From Chitinophagaceae bacterium (GTDB lineage Bacteria > Bacteroidota > Bacteroidia > Chitinophagales > Chitinophagaceae): a DNA stretch of 45,006 bases. The translations under genes were made by a program, and so were the position numbers. Each line of letters starts with the position of its first letter. Within the stretch, counting starts at the first letter, position 1. The stretch is from positions 1 to 45,006 of the forward strand of contig JAFMJI010000035.1 of NCBI GenBank assembly GCA_017853575.1. Reading direction: 5' to 3'. A model generated the notes under the pieces. That model had not been told where the DNA came from and did no database searches. It worked only from the letters and a program-made list of their open reading frames with translations. Below, piece by piece: positions 26,603-33,809 of this stretch.

Positions 26603-28033
26603 TTACAATGATTGTAAAGTTACACCATTACCAGCAGCGCTCAAAATTGAAGCCATATCGCTTTCAAAAGTAGAAGCTACTGAGCTAGTAATTACTTCAC
26701 ACACATACTGATCATTATCAAATGTGCTAGTAGGATTACTGAAGCGAGGTACATTGTGTACAACCATATAACGGTAGTAAGAGTTGTTACGGTTAACACC
26801 AAATACTGCATTACCATTCAAGATTTCACGGATACGTGGATCATCATTGAAATGATTCTGTGCATAACGCTCAGACAAAATCAAATCACGGATGATAGTT
26901 TCACCAAAACCTTCACCTTGCTTAGGAAGTTGTAAAGTATTAACACAAGTTCCACCAAAAGCACAAGGATCACCAACTTGATCAATTTCAGAAGCTAAAA
27001 CAATAACGCCCTCTTTTTCAAAATGATCAGTAGGTTGGAAAGAACAATCACCAAACTTAGTGTCAACATAAGCACCAGTAATGATAATACCAGCTTTGTT
27101 GTCAGCAGTTGGAGTAGTATCTTCAACAAAAGAATCCCAAGAGATAGCTTTAACAGCGTAAGCAGCAGCACCAGATCCAGAACCACCAGAGAAAGTAACA
27201 CCAGCAGCATCAGATAAAACATAACCTGAACCAGATACATTGATGGTAATTGCAGTAACAGCACCACCAGAAATAGTAGCAGTAGCAGTAGCTTGAACAC
27301 CTGAAGCAGGAGCAGCAATAGCTACAGTAGGAGCAGAAGAATAACCACTACCACCGTTAGTAATTTTAATTTCAATTACTTTACCAACGTTAGCAGAAGT
27401 AGGATTAACATATGCAGTGTAGCTAACACCAGCATTAGTACTAACGTAAGCTACAGGAGAAATGAACTGATTAATACGGGGATCTTCAGCCAAGCTCTTA
27501 GCCCAACCAACCATAACTGCAGCAGGATCAACACTAGTTTGACCAGTAGCGCAACAACCAGTGTAGTAATCAGCTACATAGTAAGCATTACGACCCAAGA
27601 AACGCAAAGCAGGAGAACCTTTAACATCTACACGTAAGTAGTAGGTTTCATCACACTTGTAAGTTTTGGTACAAGCAGCATAAGGAGTGTTGTTCAAACC
27701 AGCAGTAAGTCCTACAGCAACAATACTATTAGTTGCAGTTTTAGGAGATACTTTGTAGAAACCGCTAATGTACTTAGGGTTAATAGTTTTAGACTTTGAA
27801 GACTCAGCATAACCACCGTGGAAAGGACCAATCTTGTCATTAGCAGGAGTTAAGCTAGAAGATGCAAGAATAAAGTTTGTTCCGGTAGTAGCATTTAAGT
27901 TTACAAAAGTAGAGGCATTGTAAAGACCAAAGTTACCTACAGTGGTCAATTCAGATGCAGTAGTTCCGCTGGCGCTTTTCTGGTAAGTACCAGTCCCAAG
28001 GAACACCTTTTTGAAAGCATGATTGAAATACAT
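26603..28033 (-). CDS. Virion structural protein with inserted Gly-rich beta domain
   Basis: A 476-aa protein, large and followed by a strong terminator, which fits an abundant structural protein. Residues about 215-297 look like an inserted domain of two similar units (ITNGGSGYSSAPTVAIA and INVSGSGYVLSDAAG), separated by a GGAVTAI turn; this GGSGY..APTV type is common in phage surface proteins. The flanking parts (1-210 and 300-476) look like one split domain, with RFLGRNAYYVADYYTGCC and FGETIIRDLILSERYAQN. It lies between the Dps-like gene and the tail cluster, so a major tail or surface protein is likely. The exact role is uncertain. Confidence 0.75.
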   Translation of the reverse strand: MYFNHAFKKVFLGTGTYQKSASGTTASELTTVGNFGLYNASTFVNLNATTGTNFILASSSLTPANDKIGPFHGGYAESSKSKTINPKYISGFYKVSPKTATNSIVAVGLTAGLNNTPYAACTKTYKCDETYYLRVDVKGSPALRFLGRNAYYVADYYTGCCATGQTSVDPAAVMVGWAKSLAEDPRINQFISPVAYVSTNAGVSYTAYVNPTSANVGKVIEIKITNGGSGYSSAPTVAIAAPASGVQATATATISGGAVTAITINVSGSGYVLSDAAGVTFSGGSGSGAAAYAVKAISWDSFVEDTTPTADNKAGIIITGAYVDTKFGDCSFQPTDHFEKEGVIVLASEIDQVGDPCAFGGTCVNTLQLPKQGEGFGETIIRDLILSERYAQNHFNDDPRIREILNGNAVFGVNRNNSYYRYMVVHNVPRFSNPTSTFDNDQYVCEVITSSVASTFESDMASILSAAGNGVTLQSL

Positions 28034-28064
28034 AATTTTATTTTTTTAATTGTTTATAAATAGA

Positions 28065-28082
28065 TACACTAATATTATACTA
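28065..28082 (-). promoter_or_regulatory. AT-rich putative late promoter element
   Basis: TACACTAATATTATACTA lies 31 bases upstream of the ATG at 28033. It shares the TACAYTA-AATAT pattern with the elements at 4736-4751 and 33724-33745, which also precede probable unit-leading virion genes. Weak: the sequence is A+T-rich and the alignment needs gaps. Confidence 0.3.
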
Positions 28083-28084
28083 AA

Positions 28085-28489
28085 TTATTTTAAGAAAAGC
28101 AACTTATATTTTGTAGAATTTATTAAAGCCTTGATTTCATCCATAGTATTTATGATACTAGAGCATATTACCATACCTTGAACAAGACCAATTTTATCAT
28201 ATAAACTGCGAAGATATTTTACAGCTTCATCTGTAGTTTTAATAGTAGGAATAGCTGCTTGATCCGGGTAAGGTAATAATACCTCTTCTTTACCCTGATA
28301 CTGTTCTGCTAAACCATCCGTAATATCTACAAGAGAATCATAAAACTCTCCCATTGCAACGTGTGCTGAATAATTTGTACTTAATAGATGAGCAACATGC
28401 ACCTTAGTTGAGGCATGTAATAACTCATAAATCAACTCTCCCATTGCTTTATGGACAGAGGAAGAAGGTCTTTGTAATTTATTAATCAT
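28085..28489 (-). CDS. Dps/ferritin-like helical protein (DUF5856-type)
   Basis: A 134-aa, almost entirely helical protein: MINKLQRPSSSVHKAMGELI, then ASTKVHVAHLLSTNYSAHVA, EFYDSLVDITDGLAEQYQG and a C-terminal helical pair ending KYKLLFLK. The H..H/E spacing recalls Dps and bacterioferritin-like four-helix bundles, and from memory similar phage proteins are annotated DUF5856. It sits 2 bases from the connector-like gene (28492) in the head-neck region, so a structural or virion-borne role is as likely as iron or DNA protection. I am fairly sure of the helical-bundle fold, not of the activity. Confidence 0.72.
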   Translation of the reverse strand: MINKLQRPSSSVHKAMGELIYELLHASTKVHVAHLLSTNYSAHVAMGEFYDSLVDITDGLAEQYQGKEEVLLPYPDQAAIPTIKTTDEAVKYLRSLYDKIGLVQGMVICSSIINTMDEIKALINSTKYKLLFLK

Positions 28490-28491
28490 CT

Positions 28492-29193
28492 TTAATTATT
28501 TCTTTCAGCGTTTTGAGAACCACGAGCAAACTGACTTACTGATTCAATATCACCAGCAATAATGCTAACTGTTTCATCAATAAGTACTTCAGTTATATCA
28601 TCTTTAAATTCACAAATTACATCAACTGTAGATACTAAACCAGTGTAAGGATTTACTGCACCAGTGATTTCTATATAAGCTGGTTTCCTGTAATATGTAA
28701 GAATAGGATTTACAATAGTAAATAAACCATCATGATAGATCTTTATTCTATTACCCATGATAGTACAGAATGTTTCACCCCATTCAAAACTGGGCTTTCT
28801 AAATTCATCAACTAATAAGTTTGCAGTATTAGCTTCTTCAACTAGATATACAGTCATTGAATCAGCAGGACAGCATTCTGATTTAGCATCAGTAGACACT
28901 TTCTTATACTCTAAGTAATCAGCAGGTAAAGGGTTAGACTCAAAATACTCAGGTTTATTTAAGCCAGTTATTGGTAATTCTAACAACAAGATCTGTAAAT
29001 CATCTATACGTCTTTTAGAACCCTCATCACCTTCACGGAAAACATTACTAGCATGGAGTTGTCTTCTAACCCATTCTAGTTGTGCCTTGTTAAAAGCTTC
29101 AATAATCTGCCATGCCTCAAGATTATCATAATCATTTGAGGCCAACTTATTAAGCCGCTGCTTAATTTTTAACTGGAGTATATCGTTATTCAT
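28492..29193 (-). CDS. Head-tail connector (neck) candidate, 233 aa
   Basis: Starts MNNDILQLKIKQRLNKLASN. The N-terminal 60 residues are helical and basic (NLEAWQIIEAFNKAQLEWVR, RQLHASN), followed by a beta-rich middle (PLPADYLEYKKVSTDAKSEC) and another helical or beta end (ISIIAGDIESVSQFARGSQN-type). The gene order after capsid (decoration, 337-aa, this gene, helical protein) matches the place where neck or ring proteins are coded in crAss-like phages. The assignment rests on order and remembered pattern, not on a motif. Confidence 0.68.
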   Translation of the reverse strand: MNNDILQLKIKQRLNKLASNDYDNLEAWQIIEAFNKAQLEWVRRQLHASNVFREGDEGSKRRIDDLQILLLELPITGLNKPEYFESNPLPADYLEYKKVSTDAKSECCPADSMTVYLVEEANTANLLVDEFRKPSFEWGETFCTIMGNRIKIYHDGLFTIVNPILTYYRKPAYIEITGAVNPYTGLVSTVDVICEFKDDITEVLIDETVSIIAGDIESVSQFARGSQNAERNN

Positions 29194-29207
29194 ATGTGTT
29201 AACTGTA

Positions 29208-29227
29208 GGGGTATTATATTATACCCC
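29208..29227. repeat. Inverted repeat (hairpin) between genes
   Basis: GGGGTAT with ATACCCC and a 6-base loop. There is no T run on the minus strand, so it is a poor intrinsic terminator. It lies between the 337-aa gene and the connector candidate and may act as a processing or mRNA-stability element. Confidence 0.5.
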
Positions 29228-29249
29228 CTCAGTGTTATTCTATATTAGA

Positions 29250-30263
29250 TTACTCTTTCCAATGCTTTTCAACCTTCTCTATAATCTTGTCAGAAACATC
29301 CTGATTTAAAGGATTTTTCATATACTCAACTATATCAGCTGGTGTTCTACCAAGCATTGTGCTAGATTCAAGATGATAAATAAATCCATCACTCTTACTA
29401 ACTATATATTTATAAAAAGAAGAATCTTTAACAACTGCTCTGAGTTTAAGATTAGTTAAATCCTCATTAGCAAGTGCTAAGAACTTCTCTGCTGTTTTAG
29501 TTTTATCAGTTTCAATTGTCTCACCATTAATGTATTTGTCCATGTTATCATAAACAATATCATTAGGTGTAGACTTTTTATACTGTGCACTATCAATGTC
29601 AAGAACTTTGGCAATATAAAATAATTTTCCTTGGTTCTTGTCAAACATTTTTTGTAATTCAGACAAAGCTTTGTTACGTAACTTTTTACTTTCTGTTTTA
29701 ATTGTTACAGTCTCTTCAGCTCTATCTAAATAGAATTTTGGAGGAACGGCCCTACGTCTTGCATCATCGTAGTTTTTAGCTACAATACTAAAACCATTTG
29801 ACTCAATTGCATAAAGCTTGATAAGATCATATGGATCTTTAGCAGGCTCTAAGAATAATGGTTCATTACCACATCTTATTGCAATCTTACTCCAGAACTC
29901 ATCATTATCTGGTTTAAGAAGTTTAATCTTATTCCAGAAATCAGGATCATCAGGATTAACAACGTTAGCTGCTAATTCCTTTTCTAATTGAGAAACTACT
30001 TTTCTAATCTCTCTGATTTTAGCTTCACGCTCATCATCTGGTAAGAATTTTACTTCAGGAGCAAATTCATTTAATCCAGTTACATAGCGCTTAATCCCGT
30101 TAATCTCAAGACAAGCAAGTTGTTCTTCATGAAATACCCCATCAAAAAGGGATAATCCGTACTTTTCAAGACCCATATTATTGATTGTTGAATCAAAATA
30201 GGGACGTACACTTACAGTACTTTTTTTGTTCTGTGGGTACCTTTCTACAATTGTTATACTCAT
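29250..30263 (-). CDS. Conserved virion-module protein, 337 aa
   Basis: Starts MSITIVERYPQNKKSTVSV. Mostly charged and soluble with no membrane segment: an early FDGVFHEEQLACLEINGIKR block, helical segments (EAKIREIRKVVSQLEKELAA), a DPDFWNKIKLLKPDNDEFW pair of aromatic repeats around 105-125, and a Lys-rich C-terminus. It sits directly behind the capsid and decoration genes, bounded by hairpins at both ends. From memory, a protein of this type follows the capsid gene in crAss-like phages; its role is not established. Confidence 0.75.
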   Translation of the reverse strand: MSITIVERYPQNKKSTVSVRPYFDSTINNMGLEKYGLSLFDGVFHEEQLACLEINGIKRYVTGLNEFAPEVKFLPDDEREAKIREIRKVVSQLEKELAANVVNPDDPDFWNKIKLLKPDNDEFWSKIAIRCGNEPLFLEPAKDPYDLIKLYAIESNGFSIVAKNYDDARRRAVPPKFYLDRAEETVTIKTESKKLRNKALSELQKMFDKNQGKLFYIAKVLDIDSAQYKKSTPNDIVYDNMDKYINGETIETDKTKTAEKFLALANEDLTNLKLRAVVKDSSFYKYIVSKSDGFIYHLESSTMLGRTPADIVEYMKNPLNQDVSDKIIEKVEKHWKE

Positions 30264-30284
30264 GGTTTTTTGTTGGTTTGATTA

Positions 30285-30311
30285 TATAGGGGAGCTATTA
30301 ACTCCCCTATA
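30285..30311. terminator. Strong hairpin after the decoration gene, weak terminator
   Basis: A perfect 10-bp stem (TATAGGGGAG with CTCCCCTATA) and a 7-base loop. The only clear T run (ATTTTTTAA) is on the plus-strand side. In the operon direction it is followed by TAATC. It may stabilise the 3' end of the upstream mRNA or partly terminate it, which would lower downstream expression relative to capsid genes. Confidence 0.55.
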
Positions 30312-30316
30312 ATTTT

Positions 30317-30751
30317 TTAATTAATTACTGAGAAATGTACAGATACTGCAGCATTTAATGCAGCAGAAGAATGCACATTGTAAAGTTTTACACTGAAACT
30401 ATTAGCAGCAATAGCTGAAATAGTTGCATATGCAATACCATTTCCTGCGTATTGTACAGATACTAAAACTTTAGAAGTAGCTAACACTTTGCTATTTGTA
30501 ACAACAAATACAGCAGAAGCATCAGCAGCTAAAGTACTAGATACTGTAGTAATAACACCTGCTTCAGCATTCACAGTAACACCTGAAGTAATGCTACTAG
30601 ATTGAGTTACATTAGCAGTAGTAATAGCAGCAGCTTTTGTATTTAATTCATTTACAATAGCATTAATGTGTCCAAATTTAGCTAAGGACATATCAGATTC
30701 TTTTACTAAGAAAGCATCTGGAGAAGCGGGAGAAAATGTAGAGATTGCCAT
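30317..30751 (-). CDS. Head decoration or head-fibre protein candidate, 144 aa
   Basis: A small Ala/Ser/Thr/Val-rich protein starting MAISTFSPASPDAFLVKESD. Residues 10-45 look helical (SLAKFGHINAIVNELNTKAA). Residues 65-144 are a regular beta-strand pattern (VVTNSKVLATSKVLVSVQYA, ISAIAANSFSVKLYNVHSSA, ending VHFSVIN). It sits immediately after the capsid gene with a strong hairpin on each side, the usual place for decoration or head-fibre proteins. A short N-terminal helix plus C-terminal beta domain fits a trimeric head fibre. No known family is recognised by sequence alone. Confidence 0.7.
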   Translation of the reverse strand: MAISTFSPASPDAFLVKESDMSLAKFGHINAIVNELNTKAAAITTANVTQSSSITSGVTVNAEAGVITTVSSTLAADASAVFVVTNSKVLATSKVLVSVQYAGNGIAYATISAIAANSFSVKLYNVHSSAALNAAVSVHFSVIN

Positions 30752-30776
30752 TTTATTTTATATTTTTTTTAATTAG

Positions 30777-30809
30777 AACCCAGAGCCAGCAACGAAGTGA
30801 CTCTGGGTT
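30777..30809 (-). terminator. Hairpin after capsid gene, partial terminator
   Basis: A 9-bp stem (AACCCAGAG with CTCTGGGTT) between the capsid gene stop (30823) and the next ATG (30751). On the minus strand it is followed by CTAATTAAAAAA, not a T run, so it is more likely an attenuator or 3'-end stabiliser for capsid mRNA than a full stop. Confidence 0.6.
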
Positions 30810-30822
30810 GATATGTTTATTA

Positions 30823-32442
30823 TTAGAAGCTTCCGCCAGTAATAGGGTTACGCATAACAATTTTCAACACTTTAGTTGGGTCTTTTACCCAAACTGCAGG
30901 CATTGTTTGAGACATCATTACACGGTATCCGTTAAAGTTACCAGAAGATTGGAATCCTTGGCTACGGCCCATATAATCCATAGTTCCGTTTTGGTAGAAC
31001 CACTTCAATTGATTATCCCAAGACAATTTCAACAAGTAAAGGTTTTCATTTACGTTATCAGTAATGTCAAAGATAATGAAATTATATGAACTCAAAGGAT
31101 GACCATCAATTAAGGGGTTTTCAATATCGTTAGTATGTAAGTTATCAAATGCAGGGTTCAATACAAACTTAACGTTAGCCAAGAAAGGAATTACGTAGCT
31201 GGTGTATGCAAATCCAAAGTTCAAATCCATACCTTTACCGGTAATAGCTCCAACTTCAGAAGCATTGATAACCAAACCACTGTTAACAGCTTCTTTCTTA
31301 ATAGCCTCATTCACCATTTTCATACCACCCAAACCGGTTTGTACAATCAATTGGCGCTTAGGATCTGGACCTTGGAAGTCAACTTTACCAACGTAGAAGT
31401 TGTACAATTCAGCACGGAACATATCCAAAGTGAAACTAGATTTGTTGTAGATACGCTTGAAAGAGTTATCCAACTGCTTCCAAAGACCCACTGACAAACG
31501 GATATCATCTGGACCATCTTGCTTAATCTTACCACCTTGTCCCCACATCAAGTAGGTCTCAATGTCATTAGCAATTTTGCTCAAGTGAGCAGCTTCCATA
31601 GTAGTCAAGAAAGTACGGCTTAACTGACCATTGTCAAATGCACGCTTAACTGCATCTTTACCCATAGTCTGTACCATAGACTCCAAGCTATTGATTGCAG
31701 GGTCCATAGACTTATCAAAGTTACGCCAGATTTCTACAACAGGAACAGTACCATCAGCTTTCATACCACCCTTCAACATCAAGTCAGCACGACTAGAGAT
31801 TGAGTAAGATACGTGAGCTTCAGCACCACCTACGAAGTTGTAGAATTCACGGAAACCAGCACCATAGTGTCCGATATCAGAGAAACGCTCACCGTATTCA
31901 CCACGAGCAGAACCTTTACGGAAAACTTTAGTACCAGATGCTAAGTATTTGTTATCCAAGTATTTAGCGTTGTCATTGTTTACTAACTGAACAGTGTAGA
32001 TGAAACCATCACCTGTAGGAAGAATATCAGCAGCAGTTACATACATTTCCAAACCGTTGTATTTGTCATAAGTAATGATATCACCATGTCCAAAAGAACG
32101 CTTGTTTAATTTGATTTTGAAGGTAGTACCATCAACACCTTTAGCAGCATTTGCAGATTCAATATCTTCTACAATGTAAGGAAGATCTTGAGCTACAGGA
32201 ACTTGCCATTTGTACTCACCACGAGCATTGTCTACAGAGATGATGTTTTTTCCACCAAAACTAGAGAATTGATACAAGGGCATTTCAACTTTTTGAGCCA
32301 TTGCCCATAAGTCTACTGGACCCATGTCCATAGGTTCACTGCTTTTCAGCATGTTTACGAGGTGGTATGAATCTACGTGAGAGCTAGCTTGGTAGCTGGT
32401 ATCACGCAGAAATATACCATTGTTTAAAACTGGAGTTGCCAT
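30823..32442 (-). CDS. Major capsid protein
   Basis: A 539-aa protein in the place of the major capsid gene: directly after the scaffold-like gene and before the decoration candidate. It starts MATPVLNNGIFLRDTSYQAS. Patterns include a FKIKLNKRSFGHGDIITYD beta region around 110-130, GEYGERFSDIGHYGAGFREF and WGQGGKIKQDGPDDIRLSV near the spine, and a C-terminal strand-rich end NPITGGSF. From memory this fits a crAss-like HK97-fold capsid protein. The length is usual for that group. It is flanked by a strong 3' hairpin, consistent with high expression. The HK97 fold itself cannot be shown from sequence alone. Confidence 0.85.
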   Translation of the reverse strand: MATPVLNNGIFLRDTSYQASSHVDSYHLVNMLKSSEPMDMGPVDLWAMAQKVEMPLYQFSSFGGKNIISVDNARGEYKWQVPVAQDLPYIVEDIESANAAKGVDGTTFKIKLNKRSFGHGDIITYDKYNGLEMYVTAADILPTGDGFIYTVQLVNNDNAKYLDNKYLASGTKVFRKGSARGEYGERFSDIGHYGAGFREFYNFVGGAEAHVSYSISSRADLMLKGGMKADGTVPVVEIWRNFDKSMDPAINSLESMVQTMGKDAVKRAFDNGQLSRTFLTTMEAAHLSKIANDIETYLMWGQGGKIKQDGPDDIRLSVGLWKQLDNSFKRIYNKSSFTLDMFRAELYNFYVGKVDFQGPDPKRQLIVQTGLGGMKMVNEAIKKEAVNSGLVINASEVGAITGKGMDLNFGFAYTSYVIPFLANVKFVLNPAFDNLHTNDIENPLIDGHPLSSYNFIIFDITDNVNENLYLLKLSWDNQLKWFYQNGTMDYMGRSQGFQSSGNFNGYRVMMSQTMPAVWVKDPTKVLKIVMRNPITGGSF

Positions 32443-32475
32443 AATTATTTATTTATTTGTTTGTTTGTTGTGTTG

Positions 32476-33702
32476 TTAAAATCTTTTAAAAATATTTGCT
32501 TGTCTTGGAATCTTACGCTGTTTGGGTTCCTCTCTTTCTTCAGGTACAGTACTAGAAACTTTTCTTGACTGTTCTGTTTTAAGTTGCCTTACAGTGTTTT
32601 CAACCACTTTATTTTTGCCTTGCTCCATGATCTTTGACTTGTATCCATCAGGATCTGCCAATAACCACAGCGCTTCAGCTACTAATGGGTAGTTAGGTTC
32701 TACAAATTGATGTTTCTCTAACAAATGACCCAATAGGTTTGTGTTTCTTCCTGAGATAGAAGGATAGTTAGGTTGTACAAGACCAGCATATAACATAGAC
32801 TGGGTTTTCTTATCCAACTTAACACCAGCTAACTCAGCGGGTTTAAGAGCCTCATACACGTTATCCATGTAAGCTGCTGCTGCTTGTTCTTGTTGTGCCT
32901 TCATATGCTCTTGTTCAGCAATCTTTTGGGCTACAATAGACTCTTGCATCTTATCCAACTTTGGTTTAAACTTATTAGCTTGTTGTTCTAACTTACCTAA
33001 GTCTTTCCAGGTTGTGATTTCCTCATCAATATCTTCATCATTACCAAATCCAGTAGCACGCAAATAAGAACGTACAATTTGTTCTTGATCCATTTCATCT
33101 GTAGGATCTAAACCACGTACTTCTTCTACTTGTGCTAATGCACTGAACAAACCTTTAAGATCTGTACCACCATTAGCTACATACTGGGCAGCATACTGAA
33201 GTTCTTCAGGAAGCGCTTCAAAGAACTCTTTTGGAGTTTGCTCTTTAATTGCTCGCTCCTTTTCTTCAAAGTTAGCTTGCAAGAGCTCCTTCCAATCTTT
33301 AATAGAGTATTCATCCATTGGTTTATCATCTTCAAAACCAATCAATACACCCTCTTCAATAAGTTTAGAGAAGGTTTCCACCATACCACTCTTATCTACT
33401 TTAGGTCTACCTCCTCTGGGTGACTCCTCTTCTTGCTCTAATAAATCATCAACCTCATTGGTTAACTCTTTAAGAACTTGTTCAGCAGATTGAGTTGGTT
33501 TCTTGATGTTACCATCCTCATCCTCTTCTTCTTTATCTAAGAACGTTAAATCCGTTTTAGGAGATGAAAAGATACTTGGTTTCTTTTCTTCTTCTGTTGG
33601 AAGCATGATACTATCTGCTCCCGGAGCTCCACCAAAGATATCATCAATGTTGATATCTACTTGTTGTACGGTGGTTTGCTCAGTTGGTTTGGTTTCACTC
33701 AT
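32476..33702 (-). CDS. Acidic, coiled-coil capsid scaffold candidate
   Basis: A 408-aa, strongly acidic, low-complexity protein (PTEEEKKPS, LDKEEEDEDGNIKKPT, LLEQEEESPRGGRPK) between portal and capsid genes, the usual scaffold position. Residues about 225-300 are coiled-coil-like and Gln-rich (AQKIAEQEHMKAQQEQAAAA). The C-terminus is basic (EREEPKQRKIPRQANIFKRF), like the capsid-binding tail of scaffolds. No protease motif is visible. The early part (residues 10-30, VDINIDDIFGGAPGADSIML) may be a separate short motif. Role inferred from order, charge and coiled coil; sequence homology cannot be shown. Confidence 0.72.
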   Translation of the reverse strand: MSETKPTEQTTVQQVDINIDDIFGGAPGADSIMLPTEEEKKPSIFSSPKTDLTFLDKEEEDEDGNIKKPTQSAEQVLKELTNEVDDLLEQEEESPRGGRPKVDKSGMVETFSKLIEEGVLIGFEDDKPMDEYSIKDWKELLQANFEEKERAIKEQTPKEFFEALPEELQYAAQYVANGGTDLKGLFSALAQVEEVRGLDPTDEMDQEQIVRSYLRATGFGNDEDIDEEITTWKDLGKLEQQANKFKPKLDKMQESIVAQKIAEQEHMKAQQEQAAAAYMDNVYEALKPAELAGVKLDKKTQSMLYAGLVQPNYPSISGRNTNLLGHLLEKHQFVEPNYPLVAEALWLLADPDGYKSKIMEQGKNKVVENTVRQLKTEQSRKVSSTVPEEREEPKQRKIPRQANIFKRF

Positions 33703-33723
33703 ATAGTTGGTTATTTTAGTTTG

Positions 33724-33745
33724 TAGTGTACATTAAGAATATAAT
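33724..33745 (-). promoter_or_regulatory. Putative promoter/operator element upstream of scaffold and capsid genes
   Basis: TAGTGTACATTA at 33724-33735, next to an AT-rich AATATAATAT stretch, lies in the 107-base gap between portal and scaffold genes. It matches the core of the 16-bp palindrome at 4736-4751 in 11 of 12 bases. Both precede the first gene of a probable unit. Function inferred from position and recurrence. Confidence 0.4.
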
Positions 33746-33809
33746 ATATTACTTCTAATAAACTTTAAAAATTTGATTTTAAAGCCGTATTTTTTGTAAT
33801 ATAAGGCTA

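Noticed and set aside
30745-31089. Plus-strand 114-aa reading frame at the end of the capsid gene
   Set aside because: Shadow of the capsid gene on the opposite strand; starts within a hairpin and has no motif.
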